From Drosophila pseudoobscura (lineage: Eukaryota > Arthropoda > Insecta > Diptera > Drosophilidae): a stretch of 64,000 nt of DNA. A program made the position numbers and the translations under genes. The stretch lies in NCBI RefSeq assembly GCF_009870125.1, contig NC_046681.1, forward strand, positions 17,559,001 through 17,623,000, read 5' to 3'. Of this stretch, positions 1 through 15,639 are shown in pieces (the first letter of the stretch is position 1; every line of letters starts with the position of its first letter). Below the pieces are notes generated by a model. It ran no database searches. It saw nothing but the letters and a program-made list of their open reading frames with translations, and was not told where the DNA came from.

Positions 1-329
1 TACAAACATTTAAAACAGCCAATTTATTCTTTCAACATTCGCCTGTGAAACAACCAGCTGTCTTGTTTGGGCATGCTTTTAAATTCAACTTTTAATGCCA
101 ACTTTTTGAGTACCTATTTAAAAAACGTACACAAAACTAATGTGTACTGCCAGGCGGGAATCTAAAGGAGCTATAAGGCTGCCAAAAGCTGTATATTTTT
201 GTACAAAGAATAGTACTCGGAACAGTGATTGCTGCCTCCTCCTTTCCCATACAATTGGAGCCAGTTTCGCAGTTAAATCTTTTAATGGGTTTAAGAGCTC
301 ATGGACACTAATTCAATGTTTTTATACCA

Positions 330-740
330 GGTACTCAACCAGAGTATTGGGGTAAATTATATTTGTGGTGGAAGTGGATTCGTGAACCACACTCAGAAGG
401 GAAGTGTTTCCGTCCTCATAAAGTATATATATTCTTGATCAGCAGCAATAGCCGAGGCGGTATAGCAGCCTGTCTGTCCGTCTTCATAAGCGCCTAGATC
501 TCGGAGAGATCTTAGAGCTAGAGAAACCAAATTTTGTATGCAGACACCTGTGTTATCACACTGTTATTTCAGTTAAGATTATTTCAAAATTTCGCCCGCT
601 ATCGTCCGCCTCCGCAAAGAACTAAAATCTGTGGCATGTACAATTTTAAAGATACGAGAAAACCAACGCAGAATCATCGAAAACGGCCGTATATAGCAGA
701 TTGCCGAATCAGGATTAGAGCGGATCAATATAATAGCCAC
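330..740 (+). mobile_element. INE-1/DINE-1-like repeat, near full length
   Basis: This stretch shows the block order seen in at least ten other places in the window: a degenerate 'gatactcaaaaagagtatagg' head, a 'gtggtgaaagtggatt' block, 'agtatatatattcttgatcagc', a 'gtctgtctgtccg' run, 'agcgcctagatctc', and a tail ending near 'ggatcaatataatagcc'. The order matches the non-autonomous Helitron-type INE-1/DINE-1 repeats of Drosophila, recalled rather than searched. It has no coding capacity; the short ORFs that cross it are chance. Confidence 0.7.
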
Positions 741-1355
741 AAGAAACAAAACAATTAAATTGCAGAAGCAAGGCAACCAACGCCTCCCAAGTGTTTACTC
801 ATTCTGCAGTGTGTTGACTCGATACGAGCAGCTTGAACACAAAAAGCTGGCGAAACACTGACATAGTGGATATACAATACAATACAACAAATAAACTGCA
901 CACTTTGAGTTGTTAAAATATATTTACTTTCAGTACGCATCTTTAAATCTAAAATTTGATAAGCCAAGGATGGACAAAAAGGCTGAGACCTAAGCGAACA
1001 CCTAGCAAAAAAAAACAAAAGTTCGAAATTGTTCCAGAAATGATATTTGCGGCATTAATTCGAAAGTATTTGTCCGCAGAAACTAAAAAATACTTTTTAA
1101 ATTATCTATATTATTTTTGAATAAAGTATTATTATTAATATTTATAAAGTGTTTAAATCTCTACATTTTTGTTTTTCATTATTATTCCGCTTGCGTTACG
1201 TACTCCCAGCATAACGTACTCTTTAATGTTCCAAAAATTTAACATTTTAACGCTCCCTGCCTTTTTGTACATACATATATAAGATCTATTCAATCAATGA
1301 ACATGTTCTGGGAAAAGACGAAATGGCGATGAAACATTAATTGTGCTGAACTTCC
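741..1355. other. AT-rich intergenic sequence, no gene seen
   Basis: Between the INE-1-like repeat and the Maf1 stop codon I see only AT-rich sequence without a credible ORF, RNA gene or recognisable repeat. It should contain the Maf1 3' UTR, because Maf1 runs on the minus strand into this region. Confidence 0.5.
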
Positions 1356-2354
1356 TCAATAAACATCCTCTTCCATTGAAAAGTCCGACGTTTCTCCAGC
1401 ATAAAGGGAGCTGAAATAAAAAATGTACAGTGTCTTATAAACGTAGTGGAGCGCGTGCCGATAAGCTACAAAGCCGAACTGCCTGCTGGTCATGGTTATC
1501 TTCAGTTAATTCCTGATGTCATGTACATCTGCATGCGTTTGCAGCCCAACAGGCAATTTTGCTATCAGCTCTCTGCATTCGCGCTCCCTGAGTGATTAGA
1601 ACATACTTTACGGCTCGACTTGTAAAAAATACAATACGTTTTAGCTTTTTGTTATAAAAAAAATAATTGAAAGACCACAAACAACCAGGTTCTCCGAATG
1701 GGTCAGAGCTTAAATCTGGGTTGTAGCTATATATGTCGCATTCCGATAAGTTCACTTCATCGTCAACGGCAGACCACAGCGGCTGGCGCAAGACTTGATA
1801 CTGATCTCCCGCTAATGCTGATAGATTTGAATGAATGGAGTTCATGACCCATTGCAAAGACGGCTCTTTGCTGAACTCATGTGACTGAGAATATAGAAGA
1901 AATATGACATTATACAGATTAAGTAAACGAGAGAACTCTAATTTCCTTACCTTCGCATCCGAAAAATCATAGTCTGGCTCAAATGAAGCGTTTAGAGTGG
2001 CAATTAAGTAAAACAGAGTCTTGCGTGAAATGGTGTCGCACAGAATGATGCCCTCATCGCCCGAGTGGCTGTTGTTGCGACAAAAATTAGGTGAGAAGTC
2101 GGCTAGTGTTTGTGGAGGCGATAGAGCCTGAAGATCGTGCCCATGGGTCTCAGCCGTAAACCGCTTGTATAAAGCCTTGTCTGCTGCAACCATTTTGCTG
2201 AATAGACATATATGTAAGTTGTAATGTTTATCTTGATTGTTGCGGGTACATACCAGGAGTAGCTTTCGATGCGTCCAAAGATTGTGATGCCGCTTGTATG
2301 GATAGAAAGTGCATTGTTGATGGCCTCAAAACGAGAACTCTCTAGTAGCTTCAT
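1356..2354 (-). CDS. Maf1: Maf1, repressor of RNA polymerase III
   Basis: Maf1 binds RNA polymerase III and represses tRNA and 5S transcription under stress or TOR inhibition. Four exons join in phase on the minus strand: 2354-2254, 2197-1951, 1884-1607 and 1410-1356, giving 226 aa. The start is the ATG before [13 protein letters not shown], which matches the conserved animal N-terminus. Conserved blocks follow: GRIESYSCKM across the first splice, [57 protein letters not shown] and [19 protein letters not shown]. The last exon encodes a short acidic tail ending EEDVY. The 66-bp third intron is a multiple of three with no stop, so naive ORF calling reads straight through it; the family alignment shows it must be removed. 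No upstream or operon-like partner is seen. Confidence 0.95.
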
Positions 2355-2363
2355 GATGATCAA

Positions 2364-3615
2364 GCAAGCAGTTGAAAATTGTATAACTTGTAGCTCCTAT
2401 TTAACACTGCTTCAATAACTTATTAGCATATTTAACAGAATCCAGCATTGGCTCAAAAAACGATTTAAACAGAGTTCGATCTTATACACTCTTGCGGTAT
2501 CTTAATGTTTCTTGATTGATATGTCTCCAATATATGTTTTCCCCAGACAGGAGAAGACTTGGATATTCTGAGCATGGTTTCCGGATTTTCTATGTTTATA
2601 ATTGGCCTTCAAATGTGTTTTTGTTTCTTAATACTTGAGTACGCGTTGGTTAGCAAACACCTTGCAGCTTGGGGCAAATAAACTTTTAATCAATTTTAAG
2701 TTTTTTAGTTTAATTATTTTCAGTTTTCTTTGTTATGGATTCATAAATTCACTTGCTTGTTATTTTTATTGGTTGATACCATTTGTGTAATCCACTGATA
2801 GAAGAAACATATATTTACATACATACATATGTATGTAAATAATCGTACTCGAGGACTACAAATAAATGGCTCTCGAGAAGTTTGTTTTTCTCTTAACACT
2901 AAATATATTGACCAAAATCAATACAAAATGACGTTTTCAATTATATTGGAAATTTTATAACTGTGTTCCTTCAGCAGATACATGGGATATATGTATATAT
3001 ATATATAATATGTATATCTGTATAACAGTATTTGCAAACAAACTTTTAAATAATCTCATGCAACCTTACAATGCACACAAGTTTATATTTTTTAACGGAG
3101 CCAAATTTTCTGATTTTAGTTTTCGAGCATTTATATCCACAAAATATTAATTAAAGACGTATTACGTATATGTTCAAACATATATGTATGTATATGAACA
3201 TACGAATGTCTCTCTACCAACACAATATTATTTGTAACTAGTTCATAACGGAACAGTTCATAAGTGTGACCGTATTTCAGCATAATTACATCTTTGGCAA
3301 GACATCAACTATTATTTTTATTTGTTTTGCTTAGATTATATAGTTGGTTATAAAACTATATTTTACCTGGAATTCAAAGAGTACATACATATATTATAGC
3401 CCTATATGTGATACATTTATACATACATATCGCAATATCGGAATAGACGCAATGACGCTGAGACGCAGAATGGGCGCTTACGTTGCTAAGAACGACTGCA
3501 AAATAAAATATCGAAAAATTTATTTAAAAAAAATGGATTTAGTACCAGAAAACTCCTCCGTGGTACGTTAAATAGATATATTTGTTTTTTTTTATTAATT
3601 TGATTATAATATATA
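2364..3615. other. Intergenic, microsatellite-rich
   Basis: This is the upstream side of Maf1. It holds TA and ATACATATGTATGTA-type microsatellites (around 2811-2840, 2990-3015 and 3170-3200) in AT-rich sequence. I see no gene. The Maf1 promoter must lie at the left end, but no core motif stands out. Confidence 0.5.
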
Positions 3616-3675
3616 ATATTAATACACAATGCTGCAAACAAGAGAACAGCAGGCGGCTGGCTGAAATGGAATGAA

Positions 3676-4260
3676 ATGGAGTGCCGCGCTAGAGAACCTG
3701 CTGATTGACGTATGGCAGGAGAAAATTGAGGTTAGGACAAAGCTCGAAAATATGACCAAAAAATACAGGTAAATATTATTGAGTCTGCCAAATAAAATAT
3801 TGTGGAACCCAATATTTTTTTTGTATACTTTGCCGGATTGAACAAAATAAAATTGGACCGAGTGGGGGTGCCCCATCTGCACTTCGATAAGGTGAACTAA
3901 TTTCTGGGGTGCTACCCTATAAACAACATGGAGCAGAGCACATTGGACAACGGCAGTAAGTTAGATGAAGTGTATTTTTTTTTTCAATAAATTAATAAAA
4001 GGTGTTCATTGCAGATATTGGTGAGTACTTTTCGAAAATTATCGAGATAGACCTGGACGGATCTTGTCGCTCCAGCACCTTGTATGGGCTTCCGCCAAAG
4101 AAACAAAAAAAGAACGACATTTCGTGGCTGGCAGAGATCGCCCAGGAACGTTTCGAAGAACAAAGGGACCACCACAGAAAGAAGGAAGAGCGCTACGTTA
4201 GGCAGGAGAAGATGGTGCAGGACTTAATCAGCACCCAAACCAAATTCCAAAACGAGTTTT
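3676..4260 (+). pseudogene. Harbinger-associated SANT/MADF-like ORF, decayed
   Basis: Reading from about 3676 gives a segment with LIDVWQEKIEVRTKLENM followed by TKKYR, typical of the Myb/SANT-like domain that accompanies Harbinger transposases. After a probable intron starting 'gtaaat' near 3769, a second piece carries HFDKVN and IIEIDLDG, then a charged helix (KKQKKNDISWLAEIAQ, then EERYVRQEKMVQDL) at about 4090-4240 that looks like a dimerising tail. Stops between the blocks and loss of reading frame after about 4260 argue against a working protein. In intact elements this partner brings the transposase to the element ends. Confidence 0.55.
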
Positions 4261-4378
4261 TAATTTTCATTACGGTCTACACAATATTTTGCGATTGCAG
4301 ATCGTATCTGTTGCTGCTATCGGGCTGTTCGCGCGGCTCATTTGTTGCAAGCTCCCAATTTTCATTAATCGCGCTGTT

Positions 4379-4612
4379 TTACATATTTAATATATTGTGT
4401 AAAATACAACAGCTCGTTATTCTGGCGGTATTATTTTTGTTGTGGCTATCAAGACCTTTTCCGATAATTCGAAATCTGGCTTTTTCCACCACTCGCCTAG
4501 CTTTGGAAAGGTAGTAGTTAAACGTGCGCTGATCCAAAGAGGCGAATGTGGAAAACGCGTAAGGTTTCATCAGCTTTTTAGAAAACTTAAATGCCGAGTC
4601 ACCGATAAACAT
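4379..4612 (-). pseudogene. Harbinger DDE transposase fragment
   Basis: The minus-strand frame shows GDSAFKFSKKLMKPY, then FNYYLSKARRVVEKARF, then a hydrophobic SCCILHNIL segment. This is the characteristic end of DDE_Tnp_4 (PIF/Harbinger) transposases: the Asp of GDSAF and the Glu of RRVVE are catalytic-region residues. The N-terminal half with the first Asp is missing, so it cannot transpose. The frame stays open over about 230 bp, which suggests fairly recent decay. Confidence 0.75.
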
Positions 4613-4629
4613 TAAATAAACATCCGCTT

Positions 4630-5250
4630 ATTTCATTGGCTTTCTCTTGGAGTAATGCCGATGCTTCGATCTGTTTTGCAAGGCTTTACTTCTGGTATAT
4701 CATCGAGTCATTGCACCTTCCTGCAGAGCCGATATTTACATATGTAAATCTGTATCTAAAAAGAATCGGATTTAAATAATTTAAGACATTAAACCAACTT
4801 GATAAACACATATTTTTGCGTAAGATATTTGTACCTATAATCCACTATGGGGGAATAACTGGGGACCTTACGGACCCTCCCTGAACAAGTTGGTGGACAG
4901 TCGACTGCGGCATACGATTCGGCATCGCTACCTTACCGGCTCCTATGCTATTAATAATATCCTATTCCCGCAGTCGGCTATCCACCATCGGTGGGGTCCT
5001 ATCTGAGGTCGCTACAGATATCGACAGTTGGCACCAAGGGTGCCCTTGGTAGGGCAGCTGCCGTATTTGTTTGGGCAACGCATAGTTTCCACAGGGTCAA
5101 TAGCTTATGTTATAGTAGCGCGGATGGCATTGCGCTCAAGTTGTATGCATGTCTTTCGTAGTTGCGCTGGGCAGTACAGCGATCAACGAACCTCTTGTAA
5201 CGCTCTTATTAGGCGGGTTCGTATGCACGTTCCGCTCGGCTTGGATCGCG
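4630..5250. other. Unclassified coding-like segment
   Basis: From about 4850 to 5240 the sequence is more GC-rich than its surroundings. One plus frame has a protein-like stretch (DSRLRHTIRHRYLTG, then FPQSAIHHRWGPI) before a stop. I do not recognise the family. It is probably a transposon fragment, but neither strand gives a diagnostic domain. Confidence 0.3.
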
Positions 5251-5255
5251 AAGAA

Positions 5256-5602
5256 TAAACATAATAAAGTATGCTTTTGAATAAAAAAAAAAAATGTATA
5301 CAATAATTTTGCCTTTTTTTAATTTGGTACTGTCCTTATCTCCATGCCATACATCTCCTTCTTCAAAAATTTCGGGACCCAGGAATACCTCATGAGCCTT
5401 AATGGGATGTTTGGTAAATTTTTTCAAGAATTGAAATTTCGCCACCTATACAAAACCACAAAAATCGTGAAACAAAGACTATGCATCCCGTTGACGATAC
5501 AATAACATTAAAATAAGAAATTTAGACGATATTGTCAAAAGTCACACCAAAAAAGTTTGCAAATGTTTTCATTTTATTCAAAAGCATACATTATTATGTT
5601 TA
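5256..5602. repeat. 31-bp inverted-repeat pair flanking an orphan ORF
   Basis: The arms at 5256-5286 and 5572-5602 are reverse complements with one mismatch in 31 (core 'gtatgcttttgaataaaa'). The roughly 285-bp interior holds a minus-strand exon-like ORF. The structure resembles a small terminal-inverted-repeat element. No target-site duplication was identified. Confidence 0.7.
5302..5437 (-). other. Orphan exon-like ORF with splice sites (unknown protein)
   Basis: On the minus strand a good acceptor ('tttgtatag') precedes VAKFQFLKKFTKHP, then EVFLGPEIFEEGDVWHGDK and a basic end, and the frame meets a plausible donor ('gtatac'). The amino-acid composition looks like real protein, with no stops. 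I do not recognise the family, and no neighbouring exon is visible on either side. It could be a captured host exon, one exon of a decayed gene, or a chance ORF. Confidence 0.35.
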
Positions 5603-5609
5603 CAATTTG

Positions 5610-5985
5610 TAATGATAAAAATGGAACTTGTTGAAAAATCGCGGCATACATACAGCAAGTATTTACCCTTTTCTCAGTATTCTGATATTTTAACAGGTCT
5701 TAACATTATATCGGAGCCTGAGAATAATCTTTAAAAGCATGCAATGAATCTAGACATTAAATATGTATGCTGCTTAAGTCAATTTAAGTCCAGAACTGTC
5801 AACAAGTGAGTGCAAGAATAAAAATTTCACGCTTTAAGCGAAAGTTTTGAAAAAATTTGTTCATTTTGAAATTCTGCATTTATTCATAATTTTGATTTAA
5901 CACCAAATTACAAAAAATTTGAGTTTGCTTCGATGTTGCAGGAGAGACTCATTTGTCTCAGTTTGTTTTCAATCGATTGTATATT
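5610..5985. other. AT-rich intergenic, nothing recognised
   Basis: AT-rich sequence lies between the inverted-repeat element and the non-LTR 3' end. No ORF or repeat is supported. Confidence 0.4.
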
Positions 5986-5989
5986 CCCA

Positions 5990-6262
5990 TCTACTACCGA
6001 CAGCACCTCCTCCGTATCTCTTCTGTAGCTTACCCGCTCTTATGGGAGGCGACATCGTATAGTCGGAGGAGCCGTCTTCGATGACCTGGACAGCCTGGCG
6101 ACCGTGCCGCTGGGGAAACTGGTACTCTTTATTGAGGCCTCGGGATGGTTTAAAAAATCTCCCTGATTAGAGGACACCATCACATGACAAGTATGGGCAT
6201 CACAATGGGCAGATCTGCCTCCAAGTTATCTCGACCGCGGCCTAGCAGCCCTATATACCTAA
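5990..6262 (+). mobile_element. Non-LTR retrotransposon 3' end (fragment)
   Basis: A GC-richer block encodes DDLDSLATVPLGKLVLFIEASGWF and then a stop, the style of ending seen in ORF2 of R1/LOA-like non-LTR retrotransposons. A short 3' tail follows, ending in 'cctaacctaacctataac'. Nothing upstream belongs to the element, as expected for a 5'-truncated insertion. The clade is not certain. Confidence 0.45.
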
Positions 6263-7005
6263 CCTAACCTATAACAGAATCTCTAAATATGAAAAAGAGA
6301 GGTGATTTTACTTCTTTAAAAGCTAGAAAATGCTTAATTAAATTCTGTAAAATTTAATTCATTTTAGTTTTAATTGTGACAATGGCATTGTCATTTTCGT
6401 TATGTATTCAAATGAATTATGTTCTTTTAAAAAATGTGGCGTCGCCTAAATCTTAACGCCTGCGGGGCTGCAAATTTCTCTCGACACGGCGTACATTGTA
6501 CATACGTATGTATATAGAATATGTATATCAAGAGAAACATGGAGATTTCGCAACCCCCAGAATATTTAAGTACTAGTCTTTAAGCTGCTTTGTTTTCAAT
6601 TGAACGACAAATTAACAGGCAAGCAGGAACGTCGATTCTAACATTAAAGTTGGTATTTTTTGAGAATATCTTCTTAGTTGAACCGCGCTATTAATGTAGG
6701 AGTACTTTGTGTAAAGAACAATATAAAGGTTACAAAAGTAAAGTTAAAGTTTTACAAACATGTCCAAAGATAACGTTTCCTAAAACATACCAATAAAATA
6801 TATTAATATCTAAATCTCTGGGCTCATCCTTGTTTTACATGGTATAATGGAAGAACTAAAAAGCCGTTAATTGAATATATAAATACCTATTGAGATGTTT
6901 TAGACGGACTAAAGCAAAATTTTCGTTTCCGATTAAATTCAATATTGTCACGACCTTCAAAGTTTTCTATTCCTTAGCTATGAGTCCGTGAATCGTTAAT
7001 ACTAA
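6263..7005. other. Intergenic, 3' side of the DPP-like gene
   Basis: AT-rich sequence with a short 'tacatacgtatgtatata' microsatellite near 6500. No gene was found. It separates TE debris from the 3' end of the minus-strand DPP-like gene. Confidence 0.4.
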
Positions 7006-7011
7006 TTTATT
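7006..7011 (-). terminator. Polyadenylation signal of the DPP-like gene
   Basis: AATAAA on the minus strand, about 22 bases after the TAA stop at 7033. Confidence 0.5.
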
Positions 7012-7032
7012 TACATATTCTATTATTACTTT

Positions 7033-10904
<3,872 letters not shown>

Positions 10905-10929
10905 TTTTAAAATGTAAAGTCAGATCTTG

Positions 10930-11275
10930 AATGACGGTGTTTTAGAAACGCGATTTTGGGCAGGGAAGACTTCAGAAATACAGATCTGTTAATTACGACA
11001 TATACAACCCGAAAGTTTATATTATTCAACGACTTACTACTTAGTTGTCTATATTTACAATTGCCATTAATAAAAGGTTTTTGTCGCCACCATTTGTTTG
11101 AACACGAATGGGCAGAACAAATTACTGAAAGACAAAGGAAAAGTATAAAGGATATTACAAAATTACATATGCATGTGTTATCTTAAACAGTTAAAGTTAA
11201 TAAATTTATTAACCTTTAAATAAATCGTTAAATATTTTAGAAATTATAATTGAAACAGCGAGCGAATCACAGATC
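10930..11275. other. 5' flank of the DPP-like gene
   Basis: AT-rich sequence upstream of the DPP-like start codon. It should hold the promoter and 5' UTR, but no convincing core promoter motif or upstream exon is visible. Confidence 0.35.
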
Positions 11276-12330
11276 TCGATGCAGAAAGCCGGGTGAAACG
11301 GCTTGGCCAACGGCCAAGGTGCAGCGCCTATCAAAGCCGGCACTGTAACCTACAGAGAAGAGAAGAGAATGGCTGAGTCCAGCAACGCCACAGCGTCGGG
11401 AAGCTGTCCCTGTTCAAAGAAGCTTGTGGTACGACTTCAGTGAATGAAGGAGATGCCTCAGAGATAAACGACTCTGCCGTCGGGTGGCACACCGTCCACA
11501 TGCACACCACTGGAACGGACGCTACCCAAACGACTGGTGGGAGATATCCAGGTAATGAACTATGGTCGAGTATAAAATGGAGGTAGTTCCCGTCCTTGTG
11601 CACCGCCAACTAAAGGGGGAGTGCTAAAACACTCGGAGAGAATTGCTATTGCGAAATTACGGGACCTGCCCGAAAGCTCAGCCAAGGCTCGAGGGCAGAC
11701 GCAGGACAGTCGGGACGAGACCGGGCAACTGGGCATTTTCTCATAGAGGAAAAGCAGTGAACCGCTCCTCCCAAAACTCCTGTGCTCCATGGTTCCTACC
11801 CAGAACACGTACACAAGCACAGACCAATAGTCAAGGTGCGCTTTCTGCGACCTACCGTGAGGCAGGCAATATTCCGAAGGCCCCCCTAGACCCACTAGAT
11901 CTCTGAACGCGTTCGAGTACAGTTGTGTGTTCTGGTCTCTACCGCGACACGAGCTCACAAACGTCGACCGACCTAACTTTAGCTTGCCAATTTCGAACAC
12001 AATCTCTGCAGTCTACCGTGACGTGTGCGATGTATGCACTGTGGTCTGTACCGAGTCATACAGATGGGGAACAATCGGAGATCGTAAAGCACATTGTGCT
12101 ATCTGTGATCGTACAATGTTCCAATCCTCTTGGTTAAAACGGAGGGCAGAGATAATTCTTTAGAAGATGTGGAGAAGCAAGTTGAACTAGGATGAGAGCT
12201 TGCCGCAGATGTAAAGAGGGTGGACACAATATTGGGATGTTTGCCGAGGTCGACCGACCCGAGTTCAAATAGGACAAGGAAGTACAGAGCTTTAAAAAAA
12301 ATAAGTATTTGTAAAAAAAAATAGAGGAAT
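11276..12330. repeat. Unclassified GC-rich insertion (probable TE)
   Basis: Base composition rises sharply here compared with both flanks. Long but mutually conflicting ORFs occur on both strands (for example 12000-11560 minus and 11643-11906 plus), with no domain I can recognise. The boundary near 12330 returns to AT-rich sequence. The most likely origin is a decayed transposable element. Confidence 0.4.
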
Positions 12331-15300
12331 CTGTTCCATTTGGAACATGGAGACTCCACTTTTGGATATTTAAAAATTGAATTAGAATTCGATCAACTTA
12401 ACAAAAAGTTTCTTGCCTGTGTTAACTGTGATTTTGAGTATATTTTTCCAAGAATCCCTTCATGTTTATTGCTTTCAAAGAAATATCCGCGAAATCTAAA
12501 CCATCATGATAGAGTTGTAGAATTCATCCTAAAAGGAATAATAAAAAAAATTGAGTGATTAGTAAAAAATAAATAGTAATCGTTTTATGAAAACATTTCA
12601 AAGTTTCCTTGTATGAAAGCCATATTTATTGCATTGCGAAAGTTGCAGTATTTATTTTAATCTATTTAATTAACTATACCACATTTTTGATATAAATTTA
12701 GATGCCATTCAGAGCTATTTTATGGCCGTTTAGATACAACACATGTTAAATTTTTGTTTGGTTTTGTGAGGAAGCGTTCGCAACTCTCACCACTTATTAA
12801 GAGATCGACTGAGGTTCTGGTAAGCCGGGCTGACGTTGTGAGTGTTAGGGCCTAATAGCCAGCGCACACTGGTCGAAATGGCTTAGTAAAAATAGAAAAA
12901 ATCAATTTCAAGAAGATGCACACTAATCTCATAGATACAAAAAAATCTCCCAGATCAAAACGTATCTCACATTTTGCGTAGTTAATTAGCAAGTGACACG
13001 GGGGTTGCCGTGGCATCGGGCACCGTGGAACCTCGCGCGGAAATGGGCAAAAAGGGCTGTCGCAGGCTGAGAGGCGCAGTATGTGCATAAAAACTTTGAT
13101 GTTTCATAACTCGAAAACTAATCCGATTTCCTTCAAAATTTTCTTTTTGAAATTACTAGATAATTTTCATATACATTCACGTTTTGGTTTTGGCCAACTA
13201 ATTTCGGCTAAGGCCCATTGTGCGTGGACTATTCTGCATTTGTTTACTAAAAGGATTTCCAATGATTTTCCAATGATTTTGATTAGCTGCAAAGGCAAAG
13301 CAAATGAGCTAGAAGATAACAAACAGTACAAGGAAGCGGGAGGAGTGGATACTAGTCCAGTTGCCTTAGATTGGAACAAAACAAGGACTAATATTTTTGA
13401 ATCCGTCCTCAAATGACGTGATACTTCTACATATATACCTGACAAATAAGGTGTGCATACATATTTACGTATGTTTGTAGTACATCTGTATATATTACTA
13501 AAAAATTACTTGGCGCCGTTCACCTTTTGAGTAAATTGTACTTAATGCAATAGTATATATATTTCACGTAATTACACACTGTACTTACTTTTAATGTATT
13601 TATACGATCTACATATGTATATATGTATATGTAATAAAGTCCAAGTTGAAGTACTCTAGGCGACATTCGCGTAAAACACTGCACAAACACCGTTAACCAT
13701 AGAGACGAGTACGAAATTTTAAAGTATACATATTTTTAGGAAGACGAAAATCACTTTAATATCCGGAACTTTACGAGTTAAAAATGTATTCTTTAATGAA
13801 CCATACAAATAAATTGTAATTTTTTAGCTATGCACTGATAAATATTGGAATTGAAATACATATATTATGTTAATATGCCTTAATAGTGTAAACTTTTAGG
13901 TTGAATTTACATCATTTCCTTTCGTCCATTTTTTAATGTAATGACCTTTTCGTTGTCATCATCATCACAATAATTGTATCCTTGTACACTTATGTATTTA
14001 CATACGCGTACGTTTTAGTAAAATACATATTTACATGCGATTAACACACTCAGATTGACTTATTTTTGTATCCCTAATTGATGAATGGCCTAAATAACGG
14101 TGTATCAAGTGTTGGAAAAATTAAAATATAGTTGACCAGTGATTGCGTGGAATTATAAGTAACCGTAATTTATTTGCACATATGTACATCCATACAGACA
14201 TGTAAACTGGTATTAGACATCGAAATAGGGGTGCCAAATTGTTTTCTTATTTTACCGTGTTTTTAATTTGATCTATAGGGATTCTATTATAATTACACAT
14301 TTAAAATGCACGTATAATACTTTTGTGCTTTATTTTATTTTATACTAAAATAAAAAAGTATACAACGGTCAACTTATTCTGCGAAACATTCTGATTTTCT
14401 CTCCTACTAAGAGCATGCTCTTTCACTCAAAGAGGGTGGTTTGCAATGTTACGAACATAGGCACATAAATATATGAAAGTTACTTGTATGCTACCACCCA
14501 CCATGTGTACAAAATTTAAAACTTTCACTGCCGAATAAAAATCCCGTTTTCTATCTTTTCTATGGTAGCTAGATATATGTAGCTACGTGTGTACATATTT
14601 TACAAAGCTATCCGATTTTAAAACACTGATTTATCTATGACTATAAGCTTGGTAAAAGTCGCTGAGATGAACTGGAAGGAAAGCAATGCATACATCCTCC
14701 TACATACATATACCGGCGGCAGAATGAGACCATAATTAGCAACACATCAGCTGAATGGATAGAAAAGGTTAAACGGGAAATAAAGGTGATCACGAACGGG
14801 GCTTTTATTTATTGGATCTTCTGTAGTAGAAGGGAACAAATAAAATTAAAAAATCAAATAATAATGTCTTAGCTAAAAATGAGGGCTTAAAAGTTCCAGG
14901 GCTCTAATGGTGATTTGCTGAGCTGGAAATCGTAGCGATAATGACAGCTTCATGTGGTAATGGTGCTATCTCAACTTTTACGGTAGAACTTATACATCTC
15001 TGAGAATGTTTTCCTCTAGACCGCACCATTTTGACCCAATGATATTTCTCAGGATCTTACATTGCTGTATGATTCCAATGTTCCATCTGCTCGCGTTCTT
15101 CTTTGGGTGCCACAGTCTTTATTGGTTTTCAAGTGGGGCTGTAGTGTAGGACCTTGTAGTCCAAAGAAAGGCTAGATCGTGCGTTAATAATTTAAGGGAG
15201 CCCATTAGCTTATAGCTTTAGGTGTATTTTCTTAGATTCGATGTGCTTCGAAAAGTGATATTTCTTCCATAGCGGACGTCAAGGTACGAACTTCGTCAGC

Positions 15301-15385
15301 TTAGGAAGAGTTGAACGTAAACGTTAATTGTTTGCACTTTTTCATGACCATTTCCAACTGCGACTGGTTGGTCGCGGGTGGCAGG
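12331..15385. other. Intergenic with scattered repeats, no gene recognised
   Basis: A 70-aa plus ORF (12340-12558) and a 111-aa plus ORF (13081-13416) occur here, but neither resembles a known protein or has clear splice context. A GC-rich patch at about 12985-13080 stands out. The rest is AT-rich with 'acatatgtatatatgtata' microsatellites near 13610 and 14000. Confidence 0.4.
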
Positions 15386-15389
15386 ACCA

Positions 15390-15615
15390 CTTGATATGGT
15401 CAGCCTATTCTTCGGCAGCCAAATGGCGATAAGATCCATATTGTCGTCCGCTGTCAATCCCAGAAGTATCTTGGCGAGCAAGGAAGCACTAGACAATGTA
15501 AGCACGACAAAATCAGTGCGGATCTATTGGGTTGCCAACCACCAAGGCATCGAAGAAAATGAGACAGCGGACGGTTTTGCCTATGAAAGACGACCAGACA
15601 TTTGTGCTTTTCGGT
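15390..15615 (+). mobile_element. Non-LTR retrotransposon RNase H fragment
   Basis: The plus frame carries SVRIYWVANHQGIEENETADGFA, close to the RNase H motif of R1/LOA/I-type elements (usually IYWVPGHxGIxGNExAD). It is the same family as the fragment at 23271-23474. Key residues have drifted and no intact ORF surrounds it. Confidence 0.65.
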
Positions 15616-15639
15616 TCTGAACGCACTCACACGTTCAAT

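Larger units (their letters stand above)
3620..4620. mobile_element. PIF/Harbinger DNA transposon remnant
   Basis: Two convergent broken reading frames with the gene content of a PIF/Harbinger element sit together: a Myb/SANT-like (MADF-like) DNA-binding protein on the plus strand (about 3670-4260) and the C-terminal part of a DDE transposase on the minus strand (4612-4379). Only the end of the transposase remains, so the element is internally deleted and inactive. I did not find clear terminal inverted repeats or a 3-bp target duplication, so the ends are approximate. Confidence 0.7.

Noticed and set aside
1519-2193. Single long minus ORF of 224 codons as the Maf1 gene
   Set aside because: It reads through the 66-bp in-frame intron 1950-1885 and ends in intron sequence; the family alignment and splice sites give the four-exon model instead.
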